DNA of 64,000 nucleotides from Pseudonocardia petroleophila (GTDB lineage: Bacteria; Actinomycetota; Actinomycetes; Mycobacteriales; Pseudonocardiaceae): assembly GCF_014235185.1 (NCBI RefSeq), contig NZ_CP060131.1, positions 2,859,501-2,923,500 on the forward strand. The letters run 5' to 3'. A program made the translations under genes and the position numbers. Positions 25,279-38,511 of the stretch are shown here, in pieces (position 1 is the first letter of the stretch; every line of letters begins with the position of its first letter). The notes beneath the pieces are model-generated. The model saw nothing but the letters and a program-made list of their open reading frames with translations. It had not been told where the DNA came from and searched no databases.

Positions 25279-26190
25279 ATGGCCGACCCGATCACCGTCC
25301 TGGTCCCGCACGCCGAGGGGGCGGAGCTCCTCGAGGGCGTCACCGCCGTCGTCTACGACCCCGAGGGCGACCTGCCCGCCGAGGCGGAGCACGCGCAGGT
25401 GCTCGTGCCGCCGTTCCTCGCGACCAGCGAGGCCGTGGCGATCACGGAGAAGCTGCCCGCGCTGCAGCTCGTGCAGCTGCTCACGGCGGGCGCGGAGGCG
25501 TGGATCGGGAACCTGCCCGACGGCGTCGCGCTGTCGGACTGCCGCGGGGCGCACGGCGGGGCCACCGCGGAGTGGGTCGTCGCCGCGCTGCTCGCGGTCT
25601 ACCGGCACCTGCCGCGGTTCGTGCACGCGCAGGCCGAGGCCCGCTGGGACTACCACCAGACCGAGGAGCTCGACGGCAAGCGCGTGCTGATCGTCGGGGC
25701 CGGGGACGTCGCGGAGAACACCGTGCGCCGCCTGACGCCGTTCGGGGTGCGGACCACGCTGGTCGGGCGCCGGGCCCGCGACGGCGTGCACGGCATCGAC
25801 GAGGTGCTCGACCTCCTCCCCGACCACGACGCGTGCGTGGTGATCGTCCCGCTCACCGACGACACCAGGGGCCTGATCGACGCCGAGTTCCTCGCCGCCA
25901 TGCCGGACGGGTCCGTGCTGGTGAACGCCGCGCGCGGCCCCGTCGCCGACACCGACGCGCTCACCGCGGAGCTGGCGTCGGGCCGGATCCGGGCCGCCGT
26001 CGACGTGACCGAGCCCGAGCCGCTGCCGTCGGACCACCCGCTCTGGTCCGCGCCCGGCCTGCTGCTCACCCCGCACGTGGGCGGCAGCGTGCCGGGCGGG
26101 ATGCGCCGGGCCTACACGGTGGCCGCGGAGCAGATCGCGGCGTTCGCGCGCGGCGAGCAGCCGCCGAACCTGGTCGAGGGCGCCTACTAG
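25279..26190 (+). CDS. D-isomer-specific 2-hydroxyacid dehydrogenase
   Basis: The 303-residue protein shares the fold of phosphoglycerate dehydrogenase. Catalytic Arg (NAARGPV), Glu (DVTEPEPLP) and His (LTPHVGGSVPGG) are present. The nucleotide loop reads VGAGDVAENT, with Ala instead of the third Gly of GxGxxG, which may alter coenzyme binding. The ATG at 25279 is chosen; GTG codons at 25252 and 25261 are alternatives. It is divergent from the LppZ-like gene and its stop overlaps that of the convergent DUF4287 gene in one CTAG. Confidence 0.85.
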   Translation: MADPITVLVPHAEGAELLEGVTAVVYDPEGDLPAEAEHAQVLVPPFLATSEAVAITEKLPALQLVQLLTAGAEAWIGNLPDGVALSDCRGAHGGATAEWVVAALLAVYRHLPRFVHAQAEARWDYHQTEELDGKRVLIVGAGDVAENTVRRLTPFGVRTTLVGRRARDGVHGIDEVLDLLPDHDACVVIVPLTDDTRGLIDAEFLAAMPDGSVLVNAARGPVADTDALTAELASGRIRAAVDVTEPEPLPSDHPLWSAPGLLLTPHVGGSVPGGMRRAYTVAAEQIAAFARGEQPPNLVEGAY

Positions 26191-26468
26191 CGGTTCGCGA
26201 TCCCGTCGAGCCGCAGGACCGCGGACTCGTCGCGGTGCGTCCCGGTCGTCCCGACGTGCTTCTCGTCGATCCCCGGCCCGTTCCTGATGACGTGGACGAG
26301 GGCCATGGCGTGGCCGCGCCCGAGGCCGAAGTCCTCCTTCAACCACTCGATCATGACGCCGGCCTTCGTGTCGGCGCCGTAGCCGCGCTCGTGCGCGAGC
26401 GCCACGAGGTCGGCGGGGATGCGGCCGGTCCTCTGCTCGATGGTGTCGAGGTAGGCCTGGAAGGACAT
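26187..26468 (-). CDS. DUF4287 domain protein
   Basis: The 93-residue cytoplasmic protein starts MSFQAYLDTIEQRTGRIPAD and contains GYGADTKAGVMIEWLKEDFG and GHAMALVHVIRN, the pattern of the widespread DUF4287 family, whose members sometimes precede a DUF5655 domain. The function is unknown. The last four bases, CTAG at 26187-26190, give TAG stops to both this gene and the convergent dehydrogenase. Confidence 0.8.
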   Translation of the reverse strand: MSFQAYLDTIEQRTGRIPADLVALAHERGYGADTKAGVMIEWLKEDFGLGRGHAMALVHVIRNGPGIDEKHVGTTGTHRDESAVLRLDGIANR

Positions 26469-26559
26469 CGGGTGCTCCGCTCGCCGTGGGTGGGTCGTCG
26501 GGGGGAGGACGGTGCCCGAGTCCCGGACTCATCGGTGCCCGCCCACTAGGCTCGCGCCC

Positions 26560-27168
26560 ATGAGCGAGCAGCCGACCTCGGTGTTCACGCCCGGCAGCCT
26601 CGGCGAGCCGGCGCCGCCGACGACCCGTCCGACGCGCCGGCCGCTGCAGTGGAACCCCGCCACCGACCTCGGCCTGCTGATCCTGCGCTTCGCGATCGGC
26701 GGCACGTTCGTCGCGCACGGCATGCAGAAGGTCTTCGGGCTGTGGAACGGTCCGGGCATCGGCGGGTTCGCCCAGGTCCTGGCCGGTTTCGGCTTCCGCG
26801 AGACGATCGCGCTGTCGTGGGTCACCGGCATCACCGAACTGGTCGCGGGCGGCTTCGTGGTGCTCGGCGTGGGCACGCCGCTCGCGGCGGCGGGCCTGGT
26901 GTCGATCATGCTCAACGTGGTGCTGCTCAAGCTCGGGGCGGGCGGCGGGTTCTTCGCGACGAGCCCGACCGGGGTGGAGCTGGAGGCGGTGCTCGGGCTC
27001 GGCGCCGCCGCGCTCGTGTTCACCGGGGCCGGGCACGTCGCGCTGGAGCGCGGGCGCACCTGGAACCGCCGCCCGGCGCCGTGGGGCGTGCTCGCGATGA
27101 TCATCGGTGTGACGGCCGGGCTGCTCGTGTTCTTCCTGCTGCGCGGCCCGGTGCCGGTCGCCCCGTGA
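26560..27168 (+). CDS. DoxX family membrane protein
   Basis: The 202-residue protein has a Pro-rich N-terminus followed by four hydrophobic helices (DLGLLILRFAIGGTFVAHGM, ALSWVTGITELVAGGFVVLG, AAAGLVSIMLNVVLL, then GVLAMIIGVTAGLLVFFLL), the DoxX/DoxD fold. M. tuberculosis DoxX (Rv3005c) lies in the same neighbourhood and belongs to a membrane oxidoreductase complex with SodA and SseA; a similar redox role here is inference. TAGGCT lies exactly 7 nt before the ATG, suggesting a leaderless transcript. The stop overlaps the next start (GTGA). Confidence 0.85.
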   Translation: MSEQPTSVFTPGSLGEPAPPTTRPTRRPLQWNPATDLGLLILRFAIGGTFVAHGMQKVFGLWNGPGIGGFAQVLAGFGFRETIALSWVTGITELVAGGFVVLGVGTPLAAAGLVSIMLNVVLLKLGAGGGFFATSPTGVELEAVLGLGAAALVFTGAGHVALERGRTWNRRPAPWGVLAMIIGVTAGLLVFFLLRGPVPVAP

Positions 27169-28028
27169 CGGCGCCGCCCGACGCCGCCTGGCTCCCGGCG
27201 GCGGGGCGGGCGCTCGGCGGGGCACCCGTCGTCCGGTCGCGGACGCCGTTGGCCGGGGGCTACGTCGCCGCGAGCGTCGAGCGCGTCGACCTCGAGGTGG
27301 CCGGGCGGACCGTGCCCGTCGTGCTCAAGACGGCGTCGCCGGTGGAGGTGGCGGCCATGCGGGCGGTCACCGTGGTGCGGACCGACGCGGCCGTCCTCGC
27401 CGCGGGCGACGGCTGGCTGCTCGTGCCCTTCGTCGACGGCGCGCCCCCGGCCGACGGCGAGCCCGTGCCGGACGCGGTGTGGCGGACCCTCGCGCAGGTG
27501 CACGCGCACTGGTGGCGCAAGCGGCCCCGCGGGATCCCCGTGGTCGACGCCGCGCACTGGCGCGGGCTCTGCGACCGCACCCTCGTCGCGGTGCGGGGGG
27601 CCGCCGCGCGCACCGGTGACCCGGCGTTCGGCGAGGTGGCCGACGCGCTGGCCGCCTGGCGCGACGATCCCCGGATGGCCGCGGCGCTGGCCCTGCTGCC
27701 GCGCACCCTCGTGCACGGCGACGCGCACCGCGGCAACGTGCTGGGCGACTCGCTGATCGACTGGGGCAGCGCGCGCGTCGCCCCGGCCGCCGTCGACGTG
27801 CTGACGCTGGCCGGGGAGCCCGGGGCCACCGCGCCGGCGGCGTACACCGCGGTGTTCGGGCCCCCGCCCGCGCTCGCCGACGTCGAGCGCGCGTGGGCCG
27901 ACGTGCACGTCCACGTCCACTACCTCGGCTTCGCCGCCGACCACCTGGGCGCGGCCCGGGTGACGGAGATGGCGGGCATCGCCGCCCGCGGGCTCGGCGC
28001 ACTCGGCCCGGCCCTCGCCGCGCTCTGA
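27165..28028 (+). CDS. aminoglycoside phosphotransferase-like kinase
   Basis: The 287-residue protein carries the APH catalytic loop LVHGDAHRGNVLGD and the metal-binding IDWGSAR, so it is a small-molecule kinase-fold protein. The N-terminal lobe has a Lys in VPVVLKTASP. The GTG start overlaps the doxX stop. Physiological substrates of such chromosomal APH-like proteins are seldom known, and antibiotic resistance should not be assumed. Confidence 0.8.
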   Translation: MTAPPDAAWLPAAGRALGGAPVVRSRTPLAGGYVAASVERVDLEVAGRTVPVVLKTASPVEVAAMRAVTVVRTDAAVLAAGDGWLLVPFVDGAPPADGEPVPDAVWRTLAQVHAHWWRKRPRGIPVVDAAHWRGLCDRTLVAVRGAAARTGDPAFGEVADALAAWRDDPRMAAALALLPRTLVHGDAHRGNVLGDSLIDWGSARVAPAAVDVLTLAGEPGATAPAAYTAVFGPPPALADVERAWADVHVHVHYLGFAADHLGAARVTEMAGIAARGLGALGPALAAL

Positions 28029-28048
28029 CGCGCGGCGAGGGGTCGGGG

Positions 28049-29890
28049 TCAGACGATCCGGCGGACCGCTCCGGTGTGCGCGCTGGTGGCCAGCGCCGCG
28101 TAGGCGCGCAGGGCCTTGGACACCGTCCGCTCGCGGTCACGGGGCTGCCACGGGCGCTCGGAGGCGTCCATCTTCTGCCGCCGCTCCGCGAGCACCTCGT
28201 CGGGCACGTCGACCGACAGCGTGCGGCTGCGGACGTCGATGAGGACGGTGTCGCCGTCCTCGATCAGGCCGATGACGCCGCCGTCGGCCGCCTCGGGGGA
28301 GATGTGCCCGACCGAGATGCCCGACGAGCCGCCGGAGAAGCGGCCGTCGGTGATCAGGGCGCACTTCGCGCCGAGCCCGGAGCCCTTGAGGAACGCGGTG
28401 GGGTGCAGCATCTCCTGCATCCCCGGGCCGCCTGCCGGGCCCTCGTAGCGGACCACGAGGACGTCGCCGGGCTGGATCTGCTTGGTGAGGATGACCGACA
28501 CGGCCTCCTCCTGGCTCTCGACGACCCGCGCCGGGCCGGAGAAGTGCCACAGCTCCTCGGGGATGCCCGCGGTCTTGATGATCGCGCCGTGCGGGGAGAT
28601 GTTGCCGCGCAGGACCGCGAGCCCGCCCTCGGTGGTGTAGGCGTGCTCGGCGTCGTGGATGCAGCCGGACACGGCGTCGGTGTCGAGCGAGGACCAGCGG
28701 TTCGACGTGGAGAACGCCTGCGTCGTGCGCACCCCGCCGGGGGCGGCGTGGAACAGCTCGACGGCCGTCTCCGACGGCGACTCCGCCCGGATGTCCCACT
28801 CCGAGAGCCAGGACTCCAGCGACGGCGAGTGCACCGTGTGCACGTCGGTGTTGAGCAGGCCCGCCCGCCACAGCTCGCCCAGGATGGCCGGGATGCCACC
28901 GGCGCGGTGGACGTCCTCCATGTGGTAGTCGGAGCTGGGGGAGACCTTCGACAGCGTCGGCACGCGCTTCGACACCGCGTCGATCGCGGCCAGGTCGAAG
29001 TCGACCTCGCCCTCCTGGGCCGCCGCCAGGATGTGCAGCACCGTGTTGGTGGAGCCGCCCATCGCGACGTCGAGGGCCATCGCGTTCTCGAAGGCCGCGC
29101 GGGTGGCGATGTTGCGGGGCAGCGCTGAGGCGTCGTCGTCGCGGTACCAGCGGGTGGCCAGCTCCATCACCGTGCGCCCGGCCTGCAGGAACAGCTCCCG
29201 GCGGGCGGTGTGCGTGGCGAGGGTCGAGCCGTTGCCGGGCAGCGCGAGCCCGAGCGCCTCGGTGAGGCAGTTCATCGAGTTGGCCGTGAACATGCCCGAG
29301 CACGAGCCGCAGGTGGGGCACGCCGAGCGCTCCACCTCGGTGAGGCCGTCGTCGTCGACCTCCGACGACGCCGACGCCGAGATCGCCGTGATCAGGTCGG
29401 TCGGCGCCTGCGCCACGCCCCCGACGACGACGGCCTTGCCCGCCTCCATCGGCCCGCCGGAGACGAACACGGTGGGGATGTTGAGGCGCATCGCGGCGTT
29501 GAGCATGCCGGGGGTGATCTTGTCGCAGTTGGAGATGCACACGAGCGCGTCGGCGGCGTGGCCGTTGACCATGTACTCGACCGCGTCGGAGATGACCTCG
29601 CGGCTGGGCAGGGAGTAGAGCATCCCGCCGTGGCCCATCGCGATGCCGTCGTCGACGGCGATGGTGTGGAACTCCCGCGGCACGCCGCCCGCCTCCGTGA
29701 TCGCCCCCGCGACCAGGTCGCCCATGTCCTTGAGGTGCACGTGACCGGGCACGAACTGGGTGTAGGAGTTGGCGATGGCGACGATCGGCTTGCCGAAGTC
29801 GCCGTCGGTCATGCCGGTGGCGCGCCAGAGCGAACGTGCTCCGGCGGCGTTGCGGCCGTGGGTGGTGACGCGGGAACGCAGAGCCGGCAT
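28049..29890 (-). CDS. ilvD: dihydroxy-acid dehydratase
   Basis: The 613-residue enzyme converts 2,3-dihydroxyisovalerate and its methyl homologue to the 2-oxoacid precursors of valine/leucine and isoleucine. The Fe-S Cys motifs [11 protein letters not shown] and [19 protein letters not shown] are intact, as is [19 protein letters not shown] near the C-terminus. Its ATG overlaps the TAA of the upstream PH-domain gene (TAATG), so the two are co-translated. It is on the opposite strand from ilvBNC. Confidence 0.97.
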   Translation of the reverse strand: MPALRSRVTTHGRNAAGARSLWRATGMTDGDFGKPIVAIANSYTQFVPGHVHLKDMGDLVAGAITEAGGVPREFHTIAVDDGIAMGHGGMLYSLPSREVISDAVEYMVNGHAADALVCISNCDKITPGMLNAAMRLNIPTVFVSGGPMEAGKAVVVGGVAQAPTDLITAISASASSEVDDDGLTEVERSACPTCGSCSGMFTANSMNCLTEALGLALPGNGSTLATHTARRELFLQAGRTVMELATRWYRDDDASALPRNIATRAAFENAMALDVAMGGSTNTVLHILAAAQEGEVDFDLAAIDAVSKRVPTLSKVSPSSDYHMEDVHRAGGIPAILGELWRAGLLNTDVHTVHSPSLESWLSEWDIRAESPSETAVELFHAAPGGVRTTQAFSTSNRWSSLDTDAVSGCIHDAEHAYTTEGGLAVLRGNISPHGAIIKTAGIPEELWHFSGPARVVESQEEAVSVILTKQIQPGDVLVVRYEGPAGGPGMQEMLHPTAFLKGSGLGAKCALITDGRFSGGSSGISVGHISPEAADGGVIGLIEDGDTVLIDVRSRTLSVDVPDEVLAERRQKMDASERPWQPRDRERTVSKALRAYAALATSAHTGAVRRIV

Positions 29891-30264
29891 TACTGGTCTC
29901 CAGCCGGGTCGGCCAGCCGGCCGCCGGACGCGGCGGCGAGCTGGGGCAGGTCGCGGACGCCGACGGCGGGGAGCGGTAGCTCGGCACCGTCGCTCAGCAC
30001 CGCGTGGACCCGGCCCTTGTCGGCCAGGCGCAGCGAGCTGATCTCCGACCACGGTACGCGCCTGCCCGCCAGCAGCGTGCGGACGGTGACGGCCTCCGCG
30101 TCGACGACGGTGCGCGTGCGCAGCGTCCACACGACGACGGCGACCGGGAGGAGGTAGACCAGCCACAGGAACGGGGCCCCGAAGGCCACCGGGGTCGCGC
30201 ACACGGCGAAGACCAGCGCGAACAGGATCTGCAGCCGGGACGGCTGGAACGCGACGACGGACAC
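29890..30264 (-). CDS. Cfp6-like PH domain membrane protein
   Basis: The 124-residue protein starts at a GTG. Two hydrophobic stretches ([35 protein letters not shown]) are followed by a bacterial PH-like domain ([39 protein letters not shown]). M. tuberculosis Cfp6 (Rv3004), next to ilvB1, has the same layout. The function is unknown. It is divergent from ilvB and coupled to ilvD. Confidence 0.8.
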   Translation of the reverse strand: MSVVAFQPSRLQILFALVFAVCATPVAFGAPFLWLVYLLPVAVVVWTLRTRTVVDAEAVTVRTLLAGRRVPWSEISSLRLADKGRVHAVLSDGAELPLPAVGVRDLPQLAAASGGRLADPAGDQ

Positions 30265-30329
30265 GCCGCCATGCTGCCACCCGACGCCCGCGCGCGTGTC
30301 CCACGATGCGGTCCACGATTCCCACGGGA

Positions 30330-30360
30330 TTGACGCTGCCGGCCCGTACCGTGCTAGCGT
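30330..30360 (+). promoter_or_regulatory. ilvB operon promoter
   Basis: TTGACG (30330-30335) and TAGCGT (30355-30360, preceded by TGC as an extended -10) are separated by 19 bp. The leader-peptide ATG follows 7 nt after the -10 box, so transcription probably starts at or next to the ATG and the leader peptide is translated without a ribosome-binding site. Confidence 0.6.
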
Positions 30361-30367
30361 CGCCCCC

Positions 30368-30415
30368 ATGTCCGTCACCGGGATCCTCGTACTCCGCAGG
30401 CGCGTCCACGCCTGA
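30368..30415 (+). CDS. ilvB attenuation leader peptide (15 aa)
   Basis: The peptide reads [15 protein letters not shown] and ends in TGA. Consecutive Ile-Leu-Val-Leu codons just before an Arg cluster are the expected sensor for charged branched-chain tRNAs. A terminator-like hairpin with U-run follows 37 bp later, directly before ilvB. Leader-peptide attenuation of ilvB operons is established in Corynebacterium and predicted widely in actinobacteria; the peptide sequence is seen here, its role is inferred from that. Confidence 0.75.
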   Translation: MSVTGILVLRRRVHA

Positions 30416-30451
30416 GCGGGTTCTCGGACGTCGACGCGCCACCCTCGCATC

Positions 30452-30478
30452 GCCCCACCCGGCGGTCGGGGGTTTTTT
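30452..30478 (+). terminator. ilvB attenuator terminator
   Basis: CCCCACC pairs with GGTCGGGG (one bulged C) around a short loop, followed by six T at 30473-30478. It lies between the leader peptide and ilvB. Ribosome stalling at the Ile/Leu/Val codons should favour an alternative fold and read-through. Confidence 0.75.
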
Positions 30479-30515
30479 CATGCCCATTCCCACCATCAGC
30501 GAGGCAGAGCAGCCG

Positions 30516-33969
<3,454 letters not shown>

Positions 33970-33996
33970 TCCGTCGTCCCCCTCGTCCCCGTCGTT

Positions 33997-34047
33997 GCAG
34001 CAAGGCCACCTTCCCGCCATCTCGTGGCGGGAAGGTGGCCTTGCTGC
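33997..34047. repeat. dispersed palindrome R2, likely terminator
   Basis: Two perfect 23-bp arms (33997-34019 and 34025-34047) surround a 5-nt loop. It shares the GGCCACCTTC core with R1, R3 and R4 but has GCAGCAAGG at its outer end and CCGCCA at its inner end. It lies just after ilvC. Confidence 0.8.
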
Positions 34048-34190
34048 CGTTCGAGGCGGCGCCGGGATCGCCCGTTTCGTCCGGTGCTCCCGTCGGATCC
34101 GGGATACGGTCCCTCCTGGTGTGCCGGGAAGTCTGGTCGGCGTCCCTGTCGCCGACCCCGAGGACGTCCACCGCATGCCGCCACCCGCCC

Positions 34191-34382
34191 GACGCCGCCC
34201 GCCCGTCCCTCTTCGCCCGCGGGTCGTGGCCCGAGGCCCGTCGCATCGCCGAGATCCGGCGTGCCGAGGCCGTCGGCGGCATCCTGCTCGTCGTCGCCGC
34301 GGTCCTGGCGCTGATCTGGGCCAACTCGCCCTGGCGCGAGGCCTGCACCGCGCTGTCGGAGACCACGGTCGGCCCGGCTCGC
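34191..34382 (+). pseudogene. NhaA Na+/H+ antiporter N-terminal fragment
   Basis: The frame reads RPSLFARGSWPEARRIAEIR then RAEAVGGILLVVAAVLALIW and ANSPWREACTALSETTVGPA, the start of an actinobacterial NhaA. It has no good in-frame start codon and stops resembling NhaA at 34382, where another frame carrying the end of an SPFH protein takes over. About 85 percent of the gene is missing. It is a deletion remnant, not a functional transporter. Confidence 0.65.
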
Positions 34383-34677
34383 CGACGCCGCCCGCGAGTT
34401 GGGGGAGATCCCGGGAGCGCTGCGGCTGCGGCTGCTGCAGACCGTCAGCGACGTGGCCTCGGACAAGAACAGCACGCTGGTCATGCCGTTCCGGATCGAG
34501 ATGCTGCGGTTCTTCGAGAACGCCTCCGGCGGGGCGAAGCCGGCCGGCGCCGGCGCGACGCCCGCTGCCGACGAGCCCGCCACGGCGGCGGTGGACCCGG
34601 CCCCGGCCCGGACCGAGGTCAACGGCTCGACCCCGGCCGCGGCCATCACCACAGGTCCGGAGGCAGATCGGTCGTGA
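34372..34677 (+). pseudogene. SPFH/band 7 protein C-terminal fragment
   Basis: From the junction with the NhaA remnant the frame encodes ARLADAARELGEIPGALRLR, LLQTVSDVASDKNSTLVMPF and RIEMLRFFENASGG, the end of a bacterial slipin/stomatin-like membrane protein, followed by an Ala/Pro-rich tail and stop. The N-terminal SPFH domain is absent. The join with nhaA DNA suggests a single deletion between two neighbouring genes. Confidence 0.65.
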
Positions 34678-34795
34678 CGTCGTCGAGGTCGCCGCGGGTG
34701 CGTGACGCGAGCGTCGCCGACGTGCGCTCCTCGAACTCCGACAGGGTCAGCCGCCCCTCGGCGACCGCCCGCTCCAGGCGCCGCCGGGCCGGGGG
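34646..34795 (-). pseudogene. DUF1707-type domain fragment
   Basis: The reverse strand reads RRRLERAVAEGRLTLSEFEE and RTSATLASRTRGDLDDVTTD, ending LPPDLW. This matches the short DUF1707 helical domain, but the usual N-terminal start (Met-Arg-Ala-Ser-Asp region) is missing and no start codon is available. Its 3' end overlaps the SPFH remnant by 32 bp. A non-canonical start cannot be excluded. Confidence 0.5.
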
Positions 34796-34816
34796 CGGCG
34801 GTCTAGCCTGCCCCCC

Positions 34817-35443
34817 GTGCCCGAGATCGAGAGCCCCGAGACCGACCGCGGGGCCGCGGAGCGGTTGACGTTCTTCTCCGACGCCGTGGTGGCCATCGCC
34901 ATCACGCTGCTCGCCATCGAGCTGCCGGTGCCGGAGGGGGAGACGTCGGCCGAGTTCCTCGCCTCCGTGCAGGCGAGCGGGTTCGAGTACCTGGCCTTCG
35001 CGATCAGCTTCGTCGTCATCGCCAACCACTGGGCGGCCCACCACCGGGTCTTCCGCTGGGTCCGGCGGGCCGACAGCCCGGTGATCGGGCTGAACCTGCT
35101 CTGGCTGTTCCTCGTCGTGATCAACCCGTTCCTGACGCGGGTGCTCACCGAGGGCGACGTCGACCTCGTGCGCTTCGGGGCCTACGCGCTGGCGCAGGGG
35201 GTGCAGATGATCACCTTCGCCGTGATGGTGGCCGTGACGGCCCGGCGCGGCTGGTTCGACGCCGCCGCGCCCCGCTCGCTGACGCACCGCGGCTGGGTCC
35301 GCTCGCTGATCAACGCGAGCGGGTTCCTCCTCTCGCTGCCCGTGTTCCTGCTCGTGGGCACCTGGGCCTTCGCGGTGTGGGCGGTCGTCCCGGTGGCCGG
35401 GGGGATGGTCCGCCGGCGGCTGGACCGCCGAGCCGGCGGCTGA
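34817..35443 (+). CDS. TMEM175-family potassium channel-like protein
   Basis: The 208-residue membrane protein begins with ERLTFFSDAVVAIAITLLAI, the (R/F)xxxFSD signature of helix 1 in TMEM175 channels, and has about six hydrophobic segments, one repeat as in bacterial members, which form tetrameric K+-permeable channels. The GTG at 34817 lies 7 nt after TAGCCT, suggesting leaderless translation. The actual ion selectivity is not shown by the sequence. Confidence 0.82.
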   Translation: MPEIESPETDRGAAERLTFFSDAVVAIAITLLAIELPVPEGETSAEFLASVQASGFEYLAFAISFVVIANHWAAHHRVFRWVRRADSPVIGLNLLWLFLVVINPFLTRVLTEGDVDLVRFGAYALAQGVQMITFAVMVAVTARRGWFDAAAPRSLTHRGWVRSLINASGFLLSLPVFLLVGTWAFAVWAVVPVAGGMVRRRLDRRAGG

Positions 35444-35564
35444 CCGCTCGGTCCGCCCGGTCGCGTTCCCCCGGTCGGGATGCTCACGTCACCGGAGCCG
35501 GTGTCGGGCCGCGCACCTAGGATCAGGGGGTACCAGCCGCCGATCCGGGAGCCCTGCAACCGCC

Positions 35565-37169
35565 GTGAGCAACGCCGCCACCCGCCCTGTCGTCCTGCTC
35601 GCCGAGAAGCTCGCGCCGTCCGCGGTCTCGTTGCTGGGTGACGACGTCGAGATCCGCCACGTCGACGGCACCGACCGGCCGGCGCTGCTGGCCGCCCTCG
35701 CCGACGCCGACGCGCTGCTCGTCCGCTCGGCCACGCAGGTCGACGCCGAGGCGCTCGCCGCGGCCCCGCGGCTCAAGGTCGTCGCGCGGGCGGGGGTCGG
35801 CCTCGACAACGTCGACGTCCCCGCCGCCACCGCGCGCGGCGTGATGGTCGTGAACGCGCCGACCTCCAACATCGTCTCCGCCGCCGAGCACGCCGTCGCG
35901 CTCATGCTCGCCGCCGCCCGTCACATCCCCGCGGCCGACGCGTCCCTGCGCGCGGGCAAGTGGGCCCGCAGCGCGCTGACCGGCACCGAGATCAACGGCA
36001 AGGTCGCCGGCATCGTCGGCCTCGGCAAGATCGGGCAGCTGGTCGCGCAGCGGCTCGCGGCGTTCGGCGTCGAGCTCATCGCCTACGACCCGTACGTCGC
36101 CCCGGCCCGCGCCGCGCAGCTGGGCATCGAGCTCGTCTCACTCGACGAGCTCCTGCAGCGCGCCGAGCTGATCTCCATCCACCTGCCCAAGACCCCGGAG
36201 ACGCTCGGGCTCATCGGCAAGGACCAGCTCGCGATCACCAGGCCGGGCGTGATCATCGTCAACGCCGCGCGCGGCGGCCTGGTCGACGAGGACGCGCTCG
36301 CCGAGGCCGTGCGCAGCGGGCACGTCGGCGGGGCGGGGATCGACGTCTACGTCGAGGAGCCCACCACGTCGAGCCCGCTGTTCGAGATCCCGCAGATCGT
36401 GGTCACCCCGCACCTGGGCGCGTCCACGGACGAGGCGCAGGACCGCGCGGGCACCGACGTCGCGCGGTCGGTGCAGCTCGCACTGGCCGGGGAGTTCGTG
36501 CCGGACGCGGTCAACGTGCAGATCGGGGGCGTCGTCGGCGAGGAGGTGCGCCCGTGGCTGCCGCTGACGCAGAAGCTGGGCACCGTGCTCTACGCCGTCG
36601 CCGGTCGCGTGCCGAGCACCATCACCGTCGACGTCTCGGGCGAGCTGGCCTCCGAGGACGTCTCGGTGCTGCAGCTCGCCGCGTTGCGCGGGGTGTTCAC
36701 GCACGTCGTCGAGGACCAGGTCACGTTCGTCAACACCCCGGCGCTGGCGGCCGAGCGGGGCGTCGACGTGGAGCTGACGACGGCCCCGGAGAGCGAGAAC
36801 TTCCGCTCGGTCGTGCAGCTGCGCGCCGCGATGCCCGACGGCGAGTCGATCACCGTCTCCGGCACGCTGACCGGCCGCTCCCAGGTGCAGAAGCTCGTCG
36901 AGGTCAACGGGCGCCACTTCGACCTGCGCGCCGAGGGCGAGGTGCTGCTGCTCGAGTACGGCGACCGGCCCGGCGTCATGGGGCGCGTCGGCTCGCTGCT
37001 GGGCGAGGCCGCGGTCAACATCGAGGCCGCACAGATCAGCCAGACCACCGACGGCTCCGACGCGATCATGCTGCTGCGCGTCGACCGGCCCGTCGACCCG
37101 GGCGTGCTGGAGCCGATCGGCGCCTCGGTCGGCGCGCGCATCACGCGGCTGATCTCCTTCGACGACTGA
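35565..37169 (+). CDS. serA: D-3-phosphoglycerate dehydrogenase
   Basis: The 534-residue type-I enzyme catalyses the first step of serine synthesis. It has the Rossmann loop [13 protein letters not shown], catalytic Arg ([13 protein letters not shown]), Glu (IDVYVEEPT) and His ([13 protein letters not shown]), an intervening allosteric substrate-binding domain, and a C-terminal ACT domain ([18 protein letters not shown]) for serine feedback. The start is GTG 35565. M. tuberculosis SerA1 has the same architecture and also sits between ilvC and leuB. Confidence 0.96.
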   Translation: MSNAATRPVVLLAEKLAPSAVSLLGDDVEIRHVDGTDRPALLAALADADALLVRSATQVDAEALAAAPRLKVVARAGVGLDNVDVPAATARGVMVVNAPTSNIVSAAEHAVALMLAAARHIPAADASLRAGKWARSALTGTEINGKVAGIVGLGKIGQLVAQRLAAFGVELIAYDPYVAPARAAQLGIELVSLDELLQRAELISIHLPKTPETLGLIGKDQLAITRPGVIIVNAARGGLVDEDALAEAVRSGHVGGAGIDVYVEEPTTSSPLFEIPQIVVTPHLGASTDEAQDRAGTDVARSVQLALAGEFVPDAVNVQIGGVVGEEVRPWLPLTQKLGTVLYAVAGRVPSTITVDVSGELASEDVSVLQLAALRGVFTHVVEDQVTFVNTPALAAERGVDVELTTAPESENFRSVVQLRAAMPDGESITVSGTLTGRSQVQKLVEVNGRHFDLRAEGEVLLLEYGDRPGVMGRVGSLLGEAAVNIEAAQISQTTDGSDAIMLLRVDRPVDPGVLEPIGASVGARITRLISFDD

Positions 37170-37230
37170 GGCCGCATTGGCCCGCTCGGGGGCGTGTCGC
37201 GGGCCGACCGGGTCCGCTGGGGCGCGGTTT

Positions 37231-37258
37231 CACCCGGCGGGGTGACCCCGTTGGGGTG
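37231..37258. promoter_or_regulatory. overlapping dyads upstream of leuB
   Basis: In the serA-leuB gap, CACCC/GGGTG, GGGGT/ACCCC and ACCCC/GGGGT dyads overlap in 28 bp and contain GGGGTGA twice. They could be an operator or alternative RNA hairpins. TAACGT at 37290-37295 may be a -10 element downstream. No leader peptide rich in Leu codons is visible. Confidence 0.35.
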
Positions 37259-37358
37259 AGGCGCGCCGTGGAGGCCCGATCGCGGCCGGTAACGTGCGGT
37301 CCGGCCCGTCGGCAGTGCGAGGAACGCGCGGGTCCAGTCACGAGAGGAAACCCCAGTC

Positions 37359-38396
<1,038 letters not shown>

Positions 38397-38401
38397 CGCC
38401 T

Positions 38402-38427
38402 CCCGCCCCGCCCCGCCCCGCCCCGCC
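38402..38427. repeat. CCCCG tandem run
   Basis: About five CCCG/CCCCG units lie immediately after the leuB stop and before palindrome R3. They are prone to slippage in replication and sequencing. No function is apparent. Confidence 0.7.
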
Positions 38428-38428
38428 G

Positions 38429-38484
38429 TTGCAGCATGGCCACCTTCACGCAGCCGCACTGCAGGAAGGTGGCCATGCTGCACA
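38429..38484. repeat. dispersed palindrome R3, likely bidirectional terminator
   Basis: The outer arms GCAGCATGGCCACCTTC (38431-38447) and its complement (38465-38481) are perfect. The inner part is degenerate but keeps GCA/TGC. It sits between the convergent ends of leuB (38396) and the AbiEi/DUF559-like pseudogene (38512), the same setting as R1. Confidence 0.8.
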
Positions 38485-38511
38485 ACGGGCGGGCGTTCAG
38501 CGGGCGGGCGT

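Noticed and set aside
27165-28028. Possible antibiotic-resistance aminoglycoside phosphotransferase
   Set aside because: It has the APH kinase fold, but it lies in the conserved doxX neighbourhood with no resistance context; resistance cannot be claimed.
38402-38427. CCCCG tandem run considered as a CRISPR-like or regulatory array
   Set aside because: The units are only 5 bp with no spacers; it is simple-sequence DNA. No CRISPR array is seen anywhere in the window.
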